Source: Psoroptes ovis (Eukaryota > Arthropoda > Arachnida > Sarcoptiformes > Psoroptidae). Taken from it: a stretch of 64,000 nucleotides of DNA. Location of the stretch: the NCBI GenBank assembly GCA_002943765.1, contig PQWQ01000022.1, positions 731,171-795,170 of the forward strand, given 5' to 3'. Made by a program: the position numbers and the translations under genes. The notes below the pieces were generated by a model. That model saw nothing but the letters and a program-made list of their open reading frames with translations, did not search any database and had not been told where the DNA came from. Shown here one piece after another: positions 1 through 10,755 of the stretch. Numbering within the stretch: the first letter of the stretch is position 1; each line of letters starts with the position of its first letter.

Positions 1-1380
1 ATCTTAATTTGTTTTTCGGTTGATCATGGAATTAATCGAACGAAAATGAAAATTAATCGAAATAAATCGACCACCCCCCTCTGGATCCACTCATACCCCT
101 TGCCCCTCCACACACCCATCCCTCCACTAATCAATGAATGATATCAGTGAACACATTGTTCGAATCAAGTGATTAATTGAAAATTGTCGAGATTTTTTTC
201 GGGGAAATTTTCCCGACAAAAAAAAATTCTCAAAAATTGGGACCATTCACAGACACAGTGACGCTCTCTCTCTGTGTCTATCTCTGATACACCAAATACA
301 AAGTGACAGGTAGACCAAAGACATGTTGGTGGTGCAATATTGCGGCCAAGATTTCGGGCTACAAATTAATGAAATTAGAAATTACAAAAATTCAAAGGAT
401 GACAGCTCTCTACAATCAATATGCGTCGATTGGATTTTGCGGGCCATTCATATATGTGAAAGGGTTTGGCCATAAATCAATGATAAGAAAGATTTTGGGA
501 AAAATTTCGGGAAAATTTCCGGGAAAATTTCTAAAAAATTTTTTGCCAGAAAAATTTCCAATAAACTCATTGAAACTCATTCATACCAATCCTTAAAACC
601 ACTCGAATGACCTTAGAAACCTGTTTGTGAAGAACCGATGAAGATATTTTGTGGCCAAGACAAGAAAAATATCCGATGAAATTTCTGTCAAAATTTCATC
701 GAGTTTTTTTTTAATAATTTTGTGGGCCATTCACAAATAAAATGACTTGAAATAGTTGAATCAAAAATAAGTGTCAAACCAACCATAAACCAATGAACAA
801 CAAATGTGATGATGACCATGACAACAACCATAAACAAGTGAATTGATGAATGAATTTTTCTTAGAAAATTTCTCCAAGGGTAAGGGGTTCGAAATTCTGT
901 GGTTTGCACCAATGGAACTGGTTTACACTTGAATAATGGCGCCTTCACTGGACCATGGGACATGTGGACCCGATGGACCATTTGATTTCACAGCAGTTGA
1001 AAAACATTGTAATTTGAAGAAATTTTCTCGGTAAAAAGAACCAACTCTTCCTGACGCCCCGGGGCTTTTTGGGGGGCAGAAATTTCAGCGAAGCCTCCCA
1101 AGGCCCAAGGCCTAGTCATAATTACATATGATGAACAAACCCCTTACCATCACAAGAACCTCTTCATAAGGTACCTTTTTATTAAGATCAATATTTGATT
1201 TGATTTGTTTTGTTTGTTTATTTACTTACAGCTTTTTTTTTTAATTTCCTAGAAAGTTTCTCTTCGGGAAAGTTTCTCGGAAACTTTATTAGAAAGAATC
1301 AAAAGTTTTCCAAGGAAAATTTCTTTCACCCTCACCGTCACCCCCCACCATCAATAAATTGGCACTTTTTCGCGTAAATA
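1..1380. other. Intergenic, no gene seen
   Basis: AT-rich non-coding DNA. It holds clusters of quasi-palindromic G2-3A3-4T3-4C2-3 motifs at about 481-560 and 1251-1325, and a small GC-rich islet around 1050-1115. Short open frames here only reflect the repetitive GGAAAATTTCC composition. Confidence 0.6.
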
Positions 1381-1460
1381 TTAGGTTGTCCGAAAAGTTT
1401 TGAGCGATTTTCGAATGAAAAGAAATTTTAAAAACGGCAAGAACTTATGGGACAACCTAA
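1381..1460. mobile_element. Mariner-type MITE, type I hybrid
   Basis: 80 bp between TA dinucleotides. The left arm opens CCGAAAAG while the right arm is the type I GGCAAGAACTTATGGG, so the two ends come from different lineages. It is immediately followed, sharing a single TA (1461-1462), by the next element. Confidence 0.88.
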
Positions 1461-1462
1461 TA

Positions 1463-1544
1463 TTTGGTTGTCCGAAAAGTTTTGGCCGGTTTTCATGAGC
1501 AACTCGCGATTGATTAAACCGAATGAACTTTTCGGACAACCTCA
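1463..1544 (+). mobile_element. Mariner-type MITE, type III
   Basis: Second half of a back-to-back dimer. TGGCCGG arm first, then GATTAAACCGAATGAAC. The right end is CAACCTCA and is flanked by TA at 1545. Confidence 0.85.
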
Positions 1545-1981
1545 TACAATGACGGTCTAATACAATATCATCATTCATATACAGCGTAATGTTTATCTAA
1601 AAAAAGTGTAAATCAAATAAACATTTGACGAGAGTTTTTATTTTCGTGTGTCAAAATTAAATTTTCAATTTTGAATGATCGGAAAAAAAATCACAAAATT
1701 GAAAAAATTTCGATTCAATCAATCATTGATCGAATTGAAATCAAAATCAATGTGTTCAGACACAAGTCAAAATATTTCGGGCCGATTGGCCACAATATTG
1801 TGACAACAGCCCCACCAGACGACAATTTGGTTGATCAAGGTGAATGTCTCAATGATGATTTTTACTTTAAGGAAACGACAAAGACATCTTGTACAGTAGT
1901 GATTGCACGTAGTGAATACGGCTGAATGACTCAGCTTTATTTAATTTTAAATTTTCCCATGATTACATTTCAATAAGAGTA

Positions 1982-2061
1982 TTAGGTTGTCCCATAAGTT
2001 CTTGCCGTTTTTGAAATGAAAAAGAATTAGAAAAACGGCAAGAACTTATGGGACAACCTAA
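1982..2061. mobile_element. Mariner-type MITE, type I
   Basis: Clean 80-bp palindrome with both arms CCCATAAGTTCTTGCCG, a short AT-rich loop and a TA on the left flank. Confidence 0.9.
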
Positions 2062-2536
2062 GTACATTGTACAGTTGTAATATACTACGGGCAAACAACA
2101 TACGCACATTCACGCTCAATAAGTAGAGTCTTATTGTATTCGAAAAAAAAAATTCAATTTCATTTCGAATGAAATTGAATTTTCTTTAAGAATTGAATTA
2201 AAAGAAGAGAAAAAACATTGCCTCGAGGCGAAATTCATTCATAAATTCTGAAATAACAAATAACAGCAAGATTCCATGAGAATTTGGCCAAATATTCTCT
2301 TATCAATAGGTTGAAAAGAGATTTCTGAGAAACTTTTCCGAAAATTCGAGTAAAAATTTATGAGAAATTTTCTCGGAAACTTTCTCGAGAAACCTTCAAG
2401 TGTTAATTTCTGGAAAGTTTCCCAAAAATTTTCTGAGAAAAAAATTTCGAAAATATTTCTCATATTTCTTTTTTTCTTTAGTCTTCACAAAACTCTAAAT
2501 TCAATTTCGATCTTTCCATTCATTCATTCGCAAATA

Positions 2537-2615
2537 TTAGGTTGTCCGATAAGTTCTTGCCGTTTTTCAAGTGAAAAACAATTCAAAAAACGACAAGAAC
2601 TTATCGGACAACATG
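2537..2615. mobile_element. Mariner-type MITE, type I, decayed right end
   Basis: Arms CCGATAAGTTCTTGCCG and CGACAAGAACTTATCGG pair well. The right terminus has decayed from CAACCTAA to CAACATGC. Confidence 0.78.
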
Positions 2616-2792
2616 CCAATACAATGAATAATCATTCAATTATTCATTACATTCATTGCACCAATGTACACCAATACATTCACCAGCCACCAACCAAACT
2701 AGCTAACCAACCAACCAAACAAACAATCAAAAGCATATTACTCAACGAAAAAAAAAATACCACGAAAAATACAAAGAAATCGATGAAAACGG

Positions 2793-2872
2793 AGTCTGTC
2801 CGAAAAGTTTTGGCGGAATTTTTCCATAAGAACTTCATTGATTAATGCGAACAAATTTTTCAGACAACCTCA
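2793..2872 (+). mobile_element. Degenerate type III MITE
   Basis: Left end GTCTGTCCGAAAAGTTTTGG, right end TTTTTCAGACAACCTC, with an internal GATTAATGCGAAC that resembles the type III right arm. An old copy with many substitutions. Confidence 0.6.
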
Positions 2873-3047
2873 AAAATCTAAAAAGTTTGGTTTATTTGCT
2901 TATGTAATGTTGTTGTTTGTATGTATGTCGATGTTTATTCAATGATCATTGGGCGACGAAAAAATAAAATATATGATGGTTGATAAAAAATGCACGAAAA
3001 TTTTTTTTCTTTTTATTTTTATCAAAATCAGCAAAAAATTTATTTAT

Positions 3048-3127
3048 TTAGATTGTCCGAAAAGTTTTGACCGTTTTTTGAATGAAAAGAAATTTAAAAA
3101 ACGACAAGAACTTATGGGACAATCTAA
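3048..3127. mobile_element. Mariner-type MITE, type I hybrid
   Basis: Starts TTAGATTGTCCG and ends GACAATCTAA, so both ends share the same G-to-A/C-to-T variant. First half of a dimer homologous to 1381-1544. Confidence 0.87.
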
Positions 3128-3129
3128 TA

Positions 3130-3211
3130 TTTGGTTGTCCGGAAAGTCGTGGCCGATTTTCATGAACAACTCTCGATTGATTGAGCGGAATGAACTTTTC
3201 GGACAACCTAA
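3130..3211 (+). mobile_element. Mariner-type MITE, type III
   Basis: Second half of the dimer, separated from the first only by the shared TA at 3128-3129. Arms TCGTGGCCGATTTTCATG and GAGCGGAATGAAC; right flank TA. Confidence 0.87.
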
Positions 3212-3299
3212 TAGATAAACAAATGTGAAACGAGAACAACATTTATTCAATTATTTATGAATTTTCTACGACTATCCATTATTCATCTGGGTAAACAAT

Positions 3300-3450
3300 A
3301 AATTGCCAAAGAAAATTTTCGAAAAAAAAAATTTCAAAAATTTGAAAAAATTCAAATTTTTTCGGGAATTTTCGGAAACTTCCCGGGAATTCGCGGAAAT
3401 TTCCAGGGAATTTTTCCGAGAAATTTCTCGGAAATCTCCCAGCTTTTTTG
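3300..3450. repeat. Cluster of quasi-palindromic GGAAATTTCC motifs
   Basis: Dense run of imperfect copies of a TTTCCCGGGAAA / GGAAATTTCC type motif at roughly 10-15-bp spacing. The same texture recurs across the window (for example 9780-9980, 32240-32540, 39180-39360, 44210-44680, 57020-57200) and reads as KFPGKF-like peptides in several frames, so those frames are not genes. Confidence 0.65.
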
Positions 3451-3616
3451 CTGACTAAATTTTTTGGATTTTTTGAATTTTTTTTTTTTTTAAATGTCGA
3501 AAAAAACTAATCAATAGTCTTTAAGTCTTGGACACACTGATGAATTAGGTTGAGAGAAGCCACCCATCATTATTGGCTTCGTCATTGGACCTATTCTCAG
3601 ACTTTATGGAATTTTC

Positions 3617-3650
3617 AAAAAGGAGGAGGCGAAGGAGGAGGAGGAGGAAT
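3617..3650. repeat. Purine (AGG)n tract
   Basis: Homopurine run of AGGAGG units, broken by one C. It is the source of the poly-R open frame here. Confidence 0.8.
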
Positions 3651-3920
3651 TTTAAAGAATTCGAATTCTTTAAATTCTTTGAATTTTTCAAAGAATTCTT
3701 AGAAAATTCTTCAAAATTCAAAGACGCCCACCACCACTCAGAAACTTTCCAGAAAGGAGAGGGAGGAAAATTGGCGAATAATTCAATATCTACCATCATT
3801 GATCATCATTATCATCAACCATTACGTCATTTGTGAATGCGTTTTTAAGTAAATTTCCATGTTTTTCTTCTGACCATTCATTAATCTTTCATCTACGAAT
3901 TTTGAAAATATTTTCAAATA

Positions 3921-4003
3921 TTACGGCTTGTCCATAAAGTTATTGACGATTTTCCTATTAGAACTTTACTGAAAAATAATTGAAAACTTTTCGTCCAAAC
4001 CTA
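3921..4003. mobile_element. Degenerate mariner-type MITE
   Basis: Left end TTACGGCTTGTCCATAAAG, right end AAACTTTTCGTCCAAACC. The terminal repeats are recognisable but both have drifted. Confidence 0.5.
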
Positions 4004-4297
4004 TTCAAAATTCATTGACAAAAGGCCATTGAAAATAGCCGCTACAATATTCATCAGGCATCACCAAAGACTAATCACCAGTATTATTATCATCATCATT
4101 GTCTTCATGGTACTTTGGTACAAACAAACAAATATTCAAAGTACAAATTTTTTGGGTCAAGAAAATATTTTCTTTGAATTATTTCCATTGAAATCTACGG
4201 GAATTCAAATCTTTGAATAAATGCTGGCATTTAAATGTGAAATATGATGATGATGATGGTACTGGTCCGATTCAAGGATTTATTTTTATTATATTCA

Positions 4298-4377
4298 TTA
4301 GGTTGTCCGAAAAGTTCTGGCCGTTTTTTCAGATTTATTTTCATTCAAAAACGGCCAAAACTTATGGGACAACCTAA
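4298..4377. mobile_element. Mariner-type MITE, hybrid
   Basis: Left arm CCGAAAAGTTCTGGCCG, right arm CGGCCAAAACTTATGGG. An exact 80 bp, with one end of each lineage. Confidence 0.87.
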
Positions 4378-5064
4378 TCTTTGAAAGGGGAGAATTATTT
4401 TTCAATTCATTCAATTCAATTCAAACATTCATTCATTATGTGATCATCTCACGATTCATCTTCACTGAAAATTTCAAAAATTTCCAAAATTTGAAATTTC
4501 GATTTAAAATTTTTCAAAATGAAATTCAAACGGAGCTTCCCAGCCCTGAATTCTATGGGAATTCTATGTGAAATTTCAATGGAATTTCAGAGGGAAATTT
4601 CGTTTATTTTCATGAATTTTTGATGAATTTCATTGAATTCCATTGAATTTCAACGAAATTTCGATTAAAAATGTGAAGAAATTTAATCGAAAATTCAATG
4701 AAATTGCTCGGATCCAGTTGTTGTTTGTTGTTGGACTGAAATTGACAGAGCAACTGTGGTGGTCAACAGTTTTTTGATCGGTTTGTTTACACAAAAAAAA
4801 TTTTCCGGGAAGAAAAATTTTTCCGGGAAGATTTTCTTCTTCTGAGGAAAAAAAAAATTTCCATAAATTTTCTCACACTGAATGTCCACTTGAAGCATCG
4901 AGCTATTTCTGAACGACCCAACTGGGTCCTTTGGATCCCGATCGGGCCCAAAGATGCCCGATGGTGAGATGGTGGTACCCGGTCCAGTGTGGATCGAAAA
5001 TCGTTGGCCAAAATTGCAAATTGAGTCAAAATGGACCAAAAATAGACCAAAATAAAAAATACTA

Positions 5065-5148
5065 TCAGGCTGTCCGAAAAGTTTTCGGCCAATTTTTCTA
5101 ATCATTTTCTATGATATAATTGGCGATATAACTTTTCGGACAATCTAA
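5065..5148. mobile_element. Mariner-type MITE, type II
   Basis: TA-flanked on both sides (5063 and 5149). Left TCAGGCTGTCCGAAAAG, right CTTTTCGGACAATCTAA; core resembles ATGATATAATTGGCGATATA. Confidence 0.83.
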
Positions 5149-5199
5149 TAATAATCAATTGATTGAATATGAATATGGACATACCTTTAAATTTTCAAA

Positions 5200-5960
5200 T
5201 TTTCAATTCGAATGATGATGACGGTTGGCAGTTTCTGTGTAATTACCATCTAGGGCCAATCAATCGCAGTTCAATTGATTATTGGTCATCCAATTCAATC
5301 ATCGAGTGGTGGTCTTCCACCATACAATTGACCATAATTTGAGTGATTCATAATTGATTTGCGTGGGTTTTGATGATGAGGATAGCCAATTAGGTCTTTG
5401 GTTTATCAAAAACGATTGTCGATTACTTGGTCCACTGCCGTCAATTGTTTTGGCCCTAGTTGTCAATGGCCATGGTCTTCATCAACTGTGAGAAAATAAT
5501 TAATTTTAAATTATTTTCACAAGAAATTAATTCATCAGAACAAAACAAACCTTAATGATGATGATTGAATGAAGATGATTTGATTCGACAATTTCGTGTC
5601 AATTGGTCATTTTCGGCCGATTTCGATTCGATTATGCTGATGGTCGACCATTGTTGATGGATGGTCATTGAAAATTATCATCAAAATAATCATCGACATC
5701 AAATGGACGATAATTATTTGTATGGTGGGCGTTTATTTGTCTCATGAATTGAATGAATGATCGTGACCATGTGGAACGTACGGGGGAACGATGATAATTT
5801 GAATTGGATTTGATTGATTCAAATTGGTCAACGGTTGTAAGGTTGTTTATACAGTAAATCAATGAGATAAAATGAAAATGTTGGTGGATGACAACCAAAA
5901 AAAACCGTTGTATTTTGTTGTTGTTGTTTTGCTGTTGATTGCTTGATCACCAATCATCAA
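5200..5960 (-). other. Complex MITE-free stretch; possible spliced transcript
   Basis: Unlike its surroundings, this stretch lacks MITEs and GGAAATTTCC clusters. On the minus strand there is a plausible 68-base intron: donor AAG/GTTTGT near 5551 and acceptor TTTTCTCACAG near 5484. A 77-codon frame runs from 5898 to 5665, but no frame stays open across the candidate intron, so a non-coding RNA or untranslated region fits better than a protein gene. The tandem CCAAT/E2F module lies just upstream in the same orientation. Part of the candidate intron is palindromic, so a plus-strand splice reading (donor CT/GTGAGA) is also possible. Confidence 0.25.
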
Positions 5961-6069
5961 ATGTCAAATGTAATCATTGAATTATTTTGAAAAAAATTTG
6001 AACAAAACAAAGCAAAAAATAACTGCCAATTCATTGGTCAAATGTTTGAAGATAAGCCAATCAAATTAG

Positions 6070-6259
6070 CCAATCAAAATTCACGAAAGAAATTTAGGCG
6101 CCAATTTTGAATTTTAAACTTTAACCAATCAAAATTTTGCTGAAAAAATTGGCGCCAATTTTCAAATTTTGAACTTTAACCAATCAAAATTTTTCTAAAA
6201 AAATTGGCGCCAATTTTTGAATTTTCAAAAGAAAAAAATTTTGAAAAAAGCGCGCGAAA
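6070..6259. promoter_or_regulatory. Three 55-bp tandem units with CCAAT and E2F-type sites
   Basis: Units at 6070-6124, 6125-6179 and 6180 to about 6230 each begin CCAATCAAAA and carry GGCGCC. Units 2 and 3 contain the perfect palindrome TTGGCGCCAA (6149-6158 and 6204-6213), the classic symmetric E2F/DP site; unit 1 has TTAGGCGCCAA. A further GCGCGCGAAA at 6250-6259 contains the other consensus form, TTTCGCGC, on the minus strand. CCAAT boxes (NF-Y type) next to E2F sites are typical of cell-cycle promoters. That it is a promoter here is inference. Confidence 0.45.
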
Positions 6260-6769
6260 TTCAAAAATTTTGAAAATTTCAATCAAATTTTTAAAATTTT
6301 TTTCAAAATTAATTAATCAATTTTTATTAATTATTTTTTAATTAATTAATTCAAAAATTAATTAATTTATTTATTTTTCATATAAATAAATGAAGCAGCA
6401 AAATTTGTATTTTGAAATTTTGGTAATTTGAACATATATTTAACAAAAAACAAATGAACAAAACATGAAGAAAGAGAAAAACAATGAAAAATACATTTCG
6501 AGGCGTATGTGTGTGTGTGTGTATTCAGTGGTGCCCAGGGTCCAGGGTCCACATACACAATTGTTGTGTGCGACCCCTTGGGTACCTGGGCGTTTAACAG
6601 TGTAACGGTGTTTGTGAATTGCACAAAAAGAGAGCGAATGACAGAGAGAGAGCAAAACATTTAACATTTCAAATTTCTTACCAATTTGAACAGGTTATGG
6701 TGCTTGCTCTCCGGTGAGACTATACATTTGATGAGGTTCGATGATGAAGCGGTGATTTATGGATTATTG

Positions 6770-6785
6770 CAGCGGTTCTCAAACG
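6770..6785. repeat. Single hAT-like terminal repeat
   Basis: CAGCGGTTCTCAAACG matches the end of the CAGTGGTTCTCAA elements found at 16463 and 56984, but no partner end was found nearby. Confidence 0.35.
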
Positions 6786-6967
6786 ATGATCAATGATTTA
6801 GTGATGAAAGGATTACACATTGAAATAATGGTGTTTATTGAATAGGTTTATTTACATCTATATATGAGTGTATTTGCATATGTATTTGCATACATTTGAA
6901 TTGATGTTGTCACAATATATATGAATGGATGGATCAATGGCTTATCAATTGAGAGTTTGATATGAAA

Positions 6968-7044
6968 ATTAATTAATTAATTAATTAATCGATTAATTAA
7001 TTAATTAATTAATTAATTAATTAATTAATTAATTAATTAATTAA
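6968..7044. repeat. (TTAA)n microsatellite
   Basis: About 77 bp of alternating AATT/TTAA broken by one C near 6990. Fully self-complementary and able to extrude as a cruciform. Confidence 0.95.
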
Positions 7045-7139
7045 GTGATCAATGAGTTAATTAACGAATGAATTAGTCGATTAATGGGTGATTTATGGAG
7101 TTTTGAAGTTTTTGAAAATGTCTTAAAATTAATGAGTTG

Positions 7140-7244
7140 CACGTGCAAAAAGTTGTCACAATACAAGTGACACGTGTGTTGTTGGGACACACGTGTCAAT
7201 ACAAGTAAATGTTGCACGTGTCATGTTGCTCCTCTAAACACGTG
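7140..7244. promoter_or_regulatory. Cluster of five CACGTG E-boxes
   Basis: Perfect CACGTG hexamers at 7140, 7171, 7190, 7215 and 7239 within 105 bp, several extended as GACACGTGTC-like or TGCACGTGCA palindromes. The phrase CAATACAAGT occurs twice (near 7160 and 7198), so part of the cluster arose by local duplication. CACGTG is bound by bHLH dimers of the Clock/Cycle, Myc/Max and USF classes. It lies about 0.8 kb beyond the receptor stop codon. Confidence 0.5.
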
Positions 7245-7797
7245 CACAGCTGGTGTGTTCATGGGACGTATTTTCACATGAAAATGAAAGGGTAATGTAA
7301 GGGGTAAATAACACAATTTTGAGTGGATGATGAATGAATGATGTGTAAATAAATGAATGATGATTTGATGAGTGAAATTGAGTTTTTGAAAACAAAGGCG
7401 AGAGAGGGCGCCAAAATTTTTTTTTTTTGAAAAATTCATAAATACAATATAACATGTAACATAATATTGAAATTTTGGCGGGGATATTCAAACAGTATGT
7501 GTCATCCCCCCCACCATTCAAACAAAATTTGAAAAATGTTTTGAGACCTTTTTGAGGCCTTGAGCGACCCAGGCTTGGGCCTCGGGTCTCGGGCTTACTT
7601 TGGTCTTCGGCTTTGGCTGACGTAGGTCTGCGTGTATCCACATTAAGAATTCTTAGTCTTCGGCTTCGGTAATTATTCATTCGGTAATCACCATTCCCGA
7701 ATGAATTTAATGATTCAATTCGATATCTCTTTGATTCCATTGAATTCGAATGTTTTTAAGGGTTTTTCATTTTTTGGCTGTTTTCCAAGCCCATACC

Positions 7798-7802
<5 letters not shown>

Positions 7803-7833
<31 letters not shown>
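7803..7833. repeat. (AC)n microsatellite
   Basis: About 15 uninterrupted AC units, followed at about 7893-7915 by a related TG-rich stretch. Confidence 0.95.
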
Positions 7834-8041
7834 GATATTGCACCATTAAATATTGCTGTGTTTGAATCACTGTTAATTTCTGACTAGATTATGGGTGTGT
7901 GTGTGCGTGTGTGTGGGGGCGTTGAGTTGCGGTAGACGTTCATTGATTCATTCAAAAATTATTCATTCAAAAATGATTCATTCATAAATTCAATGACGAT
8001 TGATCATCAATGTTCATCAGTGATGATAATTGAATGAATTG

Positions 8042-8521
8042 TTAATCCTTTGAATACTTGTTTTCAACCAAACCAACATCCATTGTTGAACGATATGTAC
8101 AACTAAACGATATAGCATCTTGCCGTTGGGTTTCTAAACATTTAAGATGAAAACATTTACAGAAAATATTTCGAAGCGTTTCTTTGAATGCTTCACGAAA
8201 TTCCCGGTTAAAATATGCATAAATGATTGGATTCATTGCTGAATTGAGGTATCCGACCCAAAACAATATGTGGACTATAACTTTTGGTGTATCAGCTGCC
8301 ATTATGGTGCTAACAACATACCAAATAAAAAATGGTAACCAACATAGGATGAATGCACCCATAATAATACCAAGCGTTTTAGCTGCTTTATGTTCACGTT
8401 TCATTTTAGATATTGTTCGCTTTGTTGGTGTTGATGAACCAGATTCAGGATCATGATCACAATGTGAATTACGATGTTGTTGTTGCTGTTGTTGTTGAAG
8501 GGTTGATGTTGATGATTGTAT
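8042..8521 (-). CDS. Octopamine receptor beta-type, exon 3 (TM6, TM7, C-tail)
   Basis: Last coding exon of the receptor. After the AAG/ATACAA acceptor (8522-8523) the frame reads a Q-rich end of the third cytoplasmic loop, then KREHKAAKTLGIIMGAF into TM6 with the CWLPFF motif, a short extracellular loop, and TM7 with NSAMNPIIYAYF (the NPxxY motif). The tail begins with an FREAF helix and a Cys-rich CKCFHLKC segment, a likely palmitoylation site, and stops at TAA 8044-8042. Exon 2 ends on a complete codon, and this acceptor restores the same frame with no extra base. The acceptor is weak: its pyrimidine tract lies 20-60 bases further upstream, so a small extra exon in the variable loop cannot be excluded. 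The membrane part is very close to arthropod beta-octopamine receptors, which couple to Gs and raise cAMP. Confidence 0.9.
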   Translation of the reverse strand: MQSSTSTLQQQQQQQHRNSHCDHDPESGSSTPTKRTISKMKREHKAAKTLGIIMGAFILCWLPFFIWYVVSTIMAADTPKVIVHILFWVGYLNSAMNPIIYAYFNREFREAFKETLRNIFCKCFHLKCLETQRQDAISFSCTYRSTMDVGLVENKYSKD

Positions 8522-9424
8522 CTTTATGGTGTTCGAAGGTTTTGGACCATGGCCACGAAGAAGGAAGATGGACGAAGAGGAGAAGGAGACCAGAAATCGT
8601 GAATTTCAAAGAAATCCGGCCCATTGCCCAAGGCGTCGATGAATCCGCATAGAACCAACAGGGGCAGCCAGGGAAAAAGAGGGGGAAGAGACGAAGAAAG
8701 AAAAAAATGGAAATTTATTAATTAATTAAGCCAGAAAATTAATTAGAAATTTTATTAATTAACGATGGCTATACATTTATTATTTTTTTAAAAAAACAAA
8801 TGATGATAATAAACGATTACAAATTTCTAGGGCAATGATTGGCTAATGGAGATAGATAGAGTGAATGGATGGGGCCGGTGGCCGAATTTTTCAAACATGT
8901 TCATGAAACCTGTGACCATAATTAATTGTGAGTTCAAATAATTATCGGTACATATTTTCGGTACAAAAAGTTCGAACATTTGTTTCATTGTGATTGGTTG
9001 ATTCCCTGAGATATTTTCTAGGGGTACCGTTTTGAGGCCATTTCGGGGGCCTTGTGGGCCATTCATATAGTGTGTGTACATGTGTCGAAATTGATGAAAT
9101 TTAGTTATTGAGATTTACAAGATTTTTTTTTTTTGTCAAAAACATCTGTCCACAAATGTCGTGGCCCGAAAAAAAAAAAAATTCATATCGAATCCAAATC
9201 AAGAGATAGATCGAAATGTGTCCAAGCTCAGAGCTCTGAACACTGTGTTCAAAGCATTGATTTGAGCCAATCAATCGATTGATGGATGAATCCATGGATT
9301 GAAATCTGATCAGTTTCGAAATGATTACCATGGTTCCAACCATGGTAATCACATCATAAATGGATCAAATTTCAAGAAACTTTCCAGGAAATTCATTTCG
9401 GACCCCTTGCATTGATAATTGCTA

Positions 9425-9504
9425 TCAGGTTGTCCGATAAGTTCTTGTCGGTTATATCGTAGAAAATAATGAGAAAATCAGCAAGAACTTTTCGGACAAC
9501 CTAA
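9425..9504. mobile_element. Mariner-type MITE, type II
   Basis: 80 bp between TA pairs. Left TCAGGTTGTCCGATAAG; core GGTTATATCGTAGAAAATAA; right GGCAAGAACTTTTCGG-like arm. Confidence 0.88.
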
Positions 9505-10115
9505 TATTTATTGATCAGAATCAAAATTGTCACTTTGATCGTTTTAAGGTCCGCTTGAGACACATGAGAGAAACTTTACAGGAAAACTTTTATGGCTCAA
9601 ATTTTCAAAAAATTTCAATTATTTCGGGAAAAGTTTTCCTCGAAAAAATTAAGAAATTTGATTCGTTTTCGTTGATTAATTGGTGCCTCTTACTGTAGGG
9701 TAGGGTGGGGTGGTTCGGTTTCGGCACGTTTCAAACCCCCCCCCCAGTAAATCACTGCTAATTATAAACTTTTCAATTAAACTTTCCCGGGGAACTTTTC
9801 GCTACGCCATCGGAATTCGTGATTTGTGGATTCTTTACGCCGAATGATTTCGGCGTTACTCGTGGTGGATTCTGTGGCTGGAATCACGTGCGAAATCTTT
9901 GGAATTCCTCGGAAACTTTCCGGAATTCTTGGGAAATTCTTCGGGAATTTCCCGAGAATTCCAAACTGAAATGAGCACCAAGCACCAAAATTCAATGAAT
10001 ACCATTCACCACCAAGAGAATGACTTTGGAGTCATTAAAGTTTAATTAAGAAGTTTCTTTCTTAAATAAATAATTCATATTCACATTATTTCATTGATTA
10101 GTGTTTATACCAAAA

Positions 10116-10200
10116 TCAAGGTCGTCCGAAAAGTTTTGACGGGTTTTTCTATAGCTAAATACTGTGAAAACCCGTCAAAACTTTTCGTACAAACAACTAA
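10116..10200. mobile_element. Mariner-type MITE, divergent
   Basis: Arms AAAAGTTTTGACGGGTTTT and AAAACCCGTCAAAACTTTTC pair almost perfectly, although the outer ends (GGTCGTCC and GTACAAACAAC) have drifted. Confidence 0.72.
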
Positions 10201-10319
10201 TTTTAATTGAATATTCATATTCATTCAATGAATTGAATTCAATGAATGAATGGAATAGAATGGTAAATTAAATTCATTATGAATAATCAAATAATAATAA
10301 TAATAATTATGAATAAATA

Positions 10320-10402
10320 TTTAGATTGTCCGAAAAGTTTTTGCCGATTATATCGGCAGAAAATAATTGAAAAATCGGCAAAAATTTTTCGGACAACCTA
10401 AA
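10320..10402. mobile_element. Mariner-type MITE, type II
   Basis: TA-flanked. Left arm TTTGCCGATTATATCGGCAG, right arm AAAATCGGCAAAAATTTTTC. Confidence 0.88.
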
Positions 10403-10674
10403 TATTTACTTGTATGTGAATACACAGAGAGAGAGACATGGACTTACTTATTTATATTTACTTAGATGAATACAGACATACAGACACACACACACACACA
10501 CAGAGAGAGTAAACATACTCGAATACCCAAGTACCCTAGAGGTCCTCATTGAATACACATTATTAGCTTGGGAAAAATGGTCCGAAAAAGACAAAGTATT
10601 TAAGAAGGACCTTATAATGAGATCGACAAATGTCTTGGGCATTTCATTTATTAATTCATTTGTTTATCTATTTA

Positions 10675-10755
10675 TTTAGGTTGTCCGATAAGTTCTTGCC
10701 GATTTTCTCATAATTCTTTACGATATAATCGGCAAAAACTTTTCGGACAACCTAA
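10675..10755. mobile_element. Mariner-type MITE, type II
   Basis: Left CCGATAAGTTCTTGCCG, core CGATATAATCGG, right CAAAAACTTTTCGG. TA on both sides. Confidence 0.88.

Noticed and set aside
1381..1385. TTAGG as arthropod telomere repeat
   Set aside because: It occurs only as the first bases of the MITE terminal repeat and is never in tandem.
2360..2845. 161-codon plus-strand open frame
   Set aside because: It covers a MITE and a GGAAATTTCC cluster; the peptide is the usual repeat translation.
4695..5105. 136-codon minus-strand open frame
   Set aside because: Includes part of the MITE at 5065 and motif-cluster sequence; no protein-like conservation visible.
6834..6852. Two minus-strand AATAAA signals as the receptor poly(A) site
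   Set aside because: Possible, but AATAAA is common in this AT-rich DNA and the site is 1.2 kb from the stop, so it was not called.
7234..7740. 168-codon minus-strand open frame
   Set aside because: It runs through the E-box cluster and simple repeats, has no recognisable domain, and its composition changes abruptly along its length.
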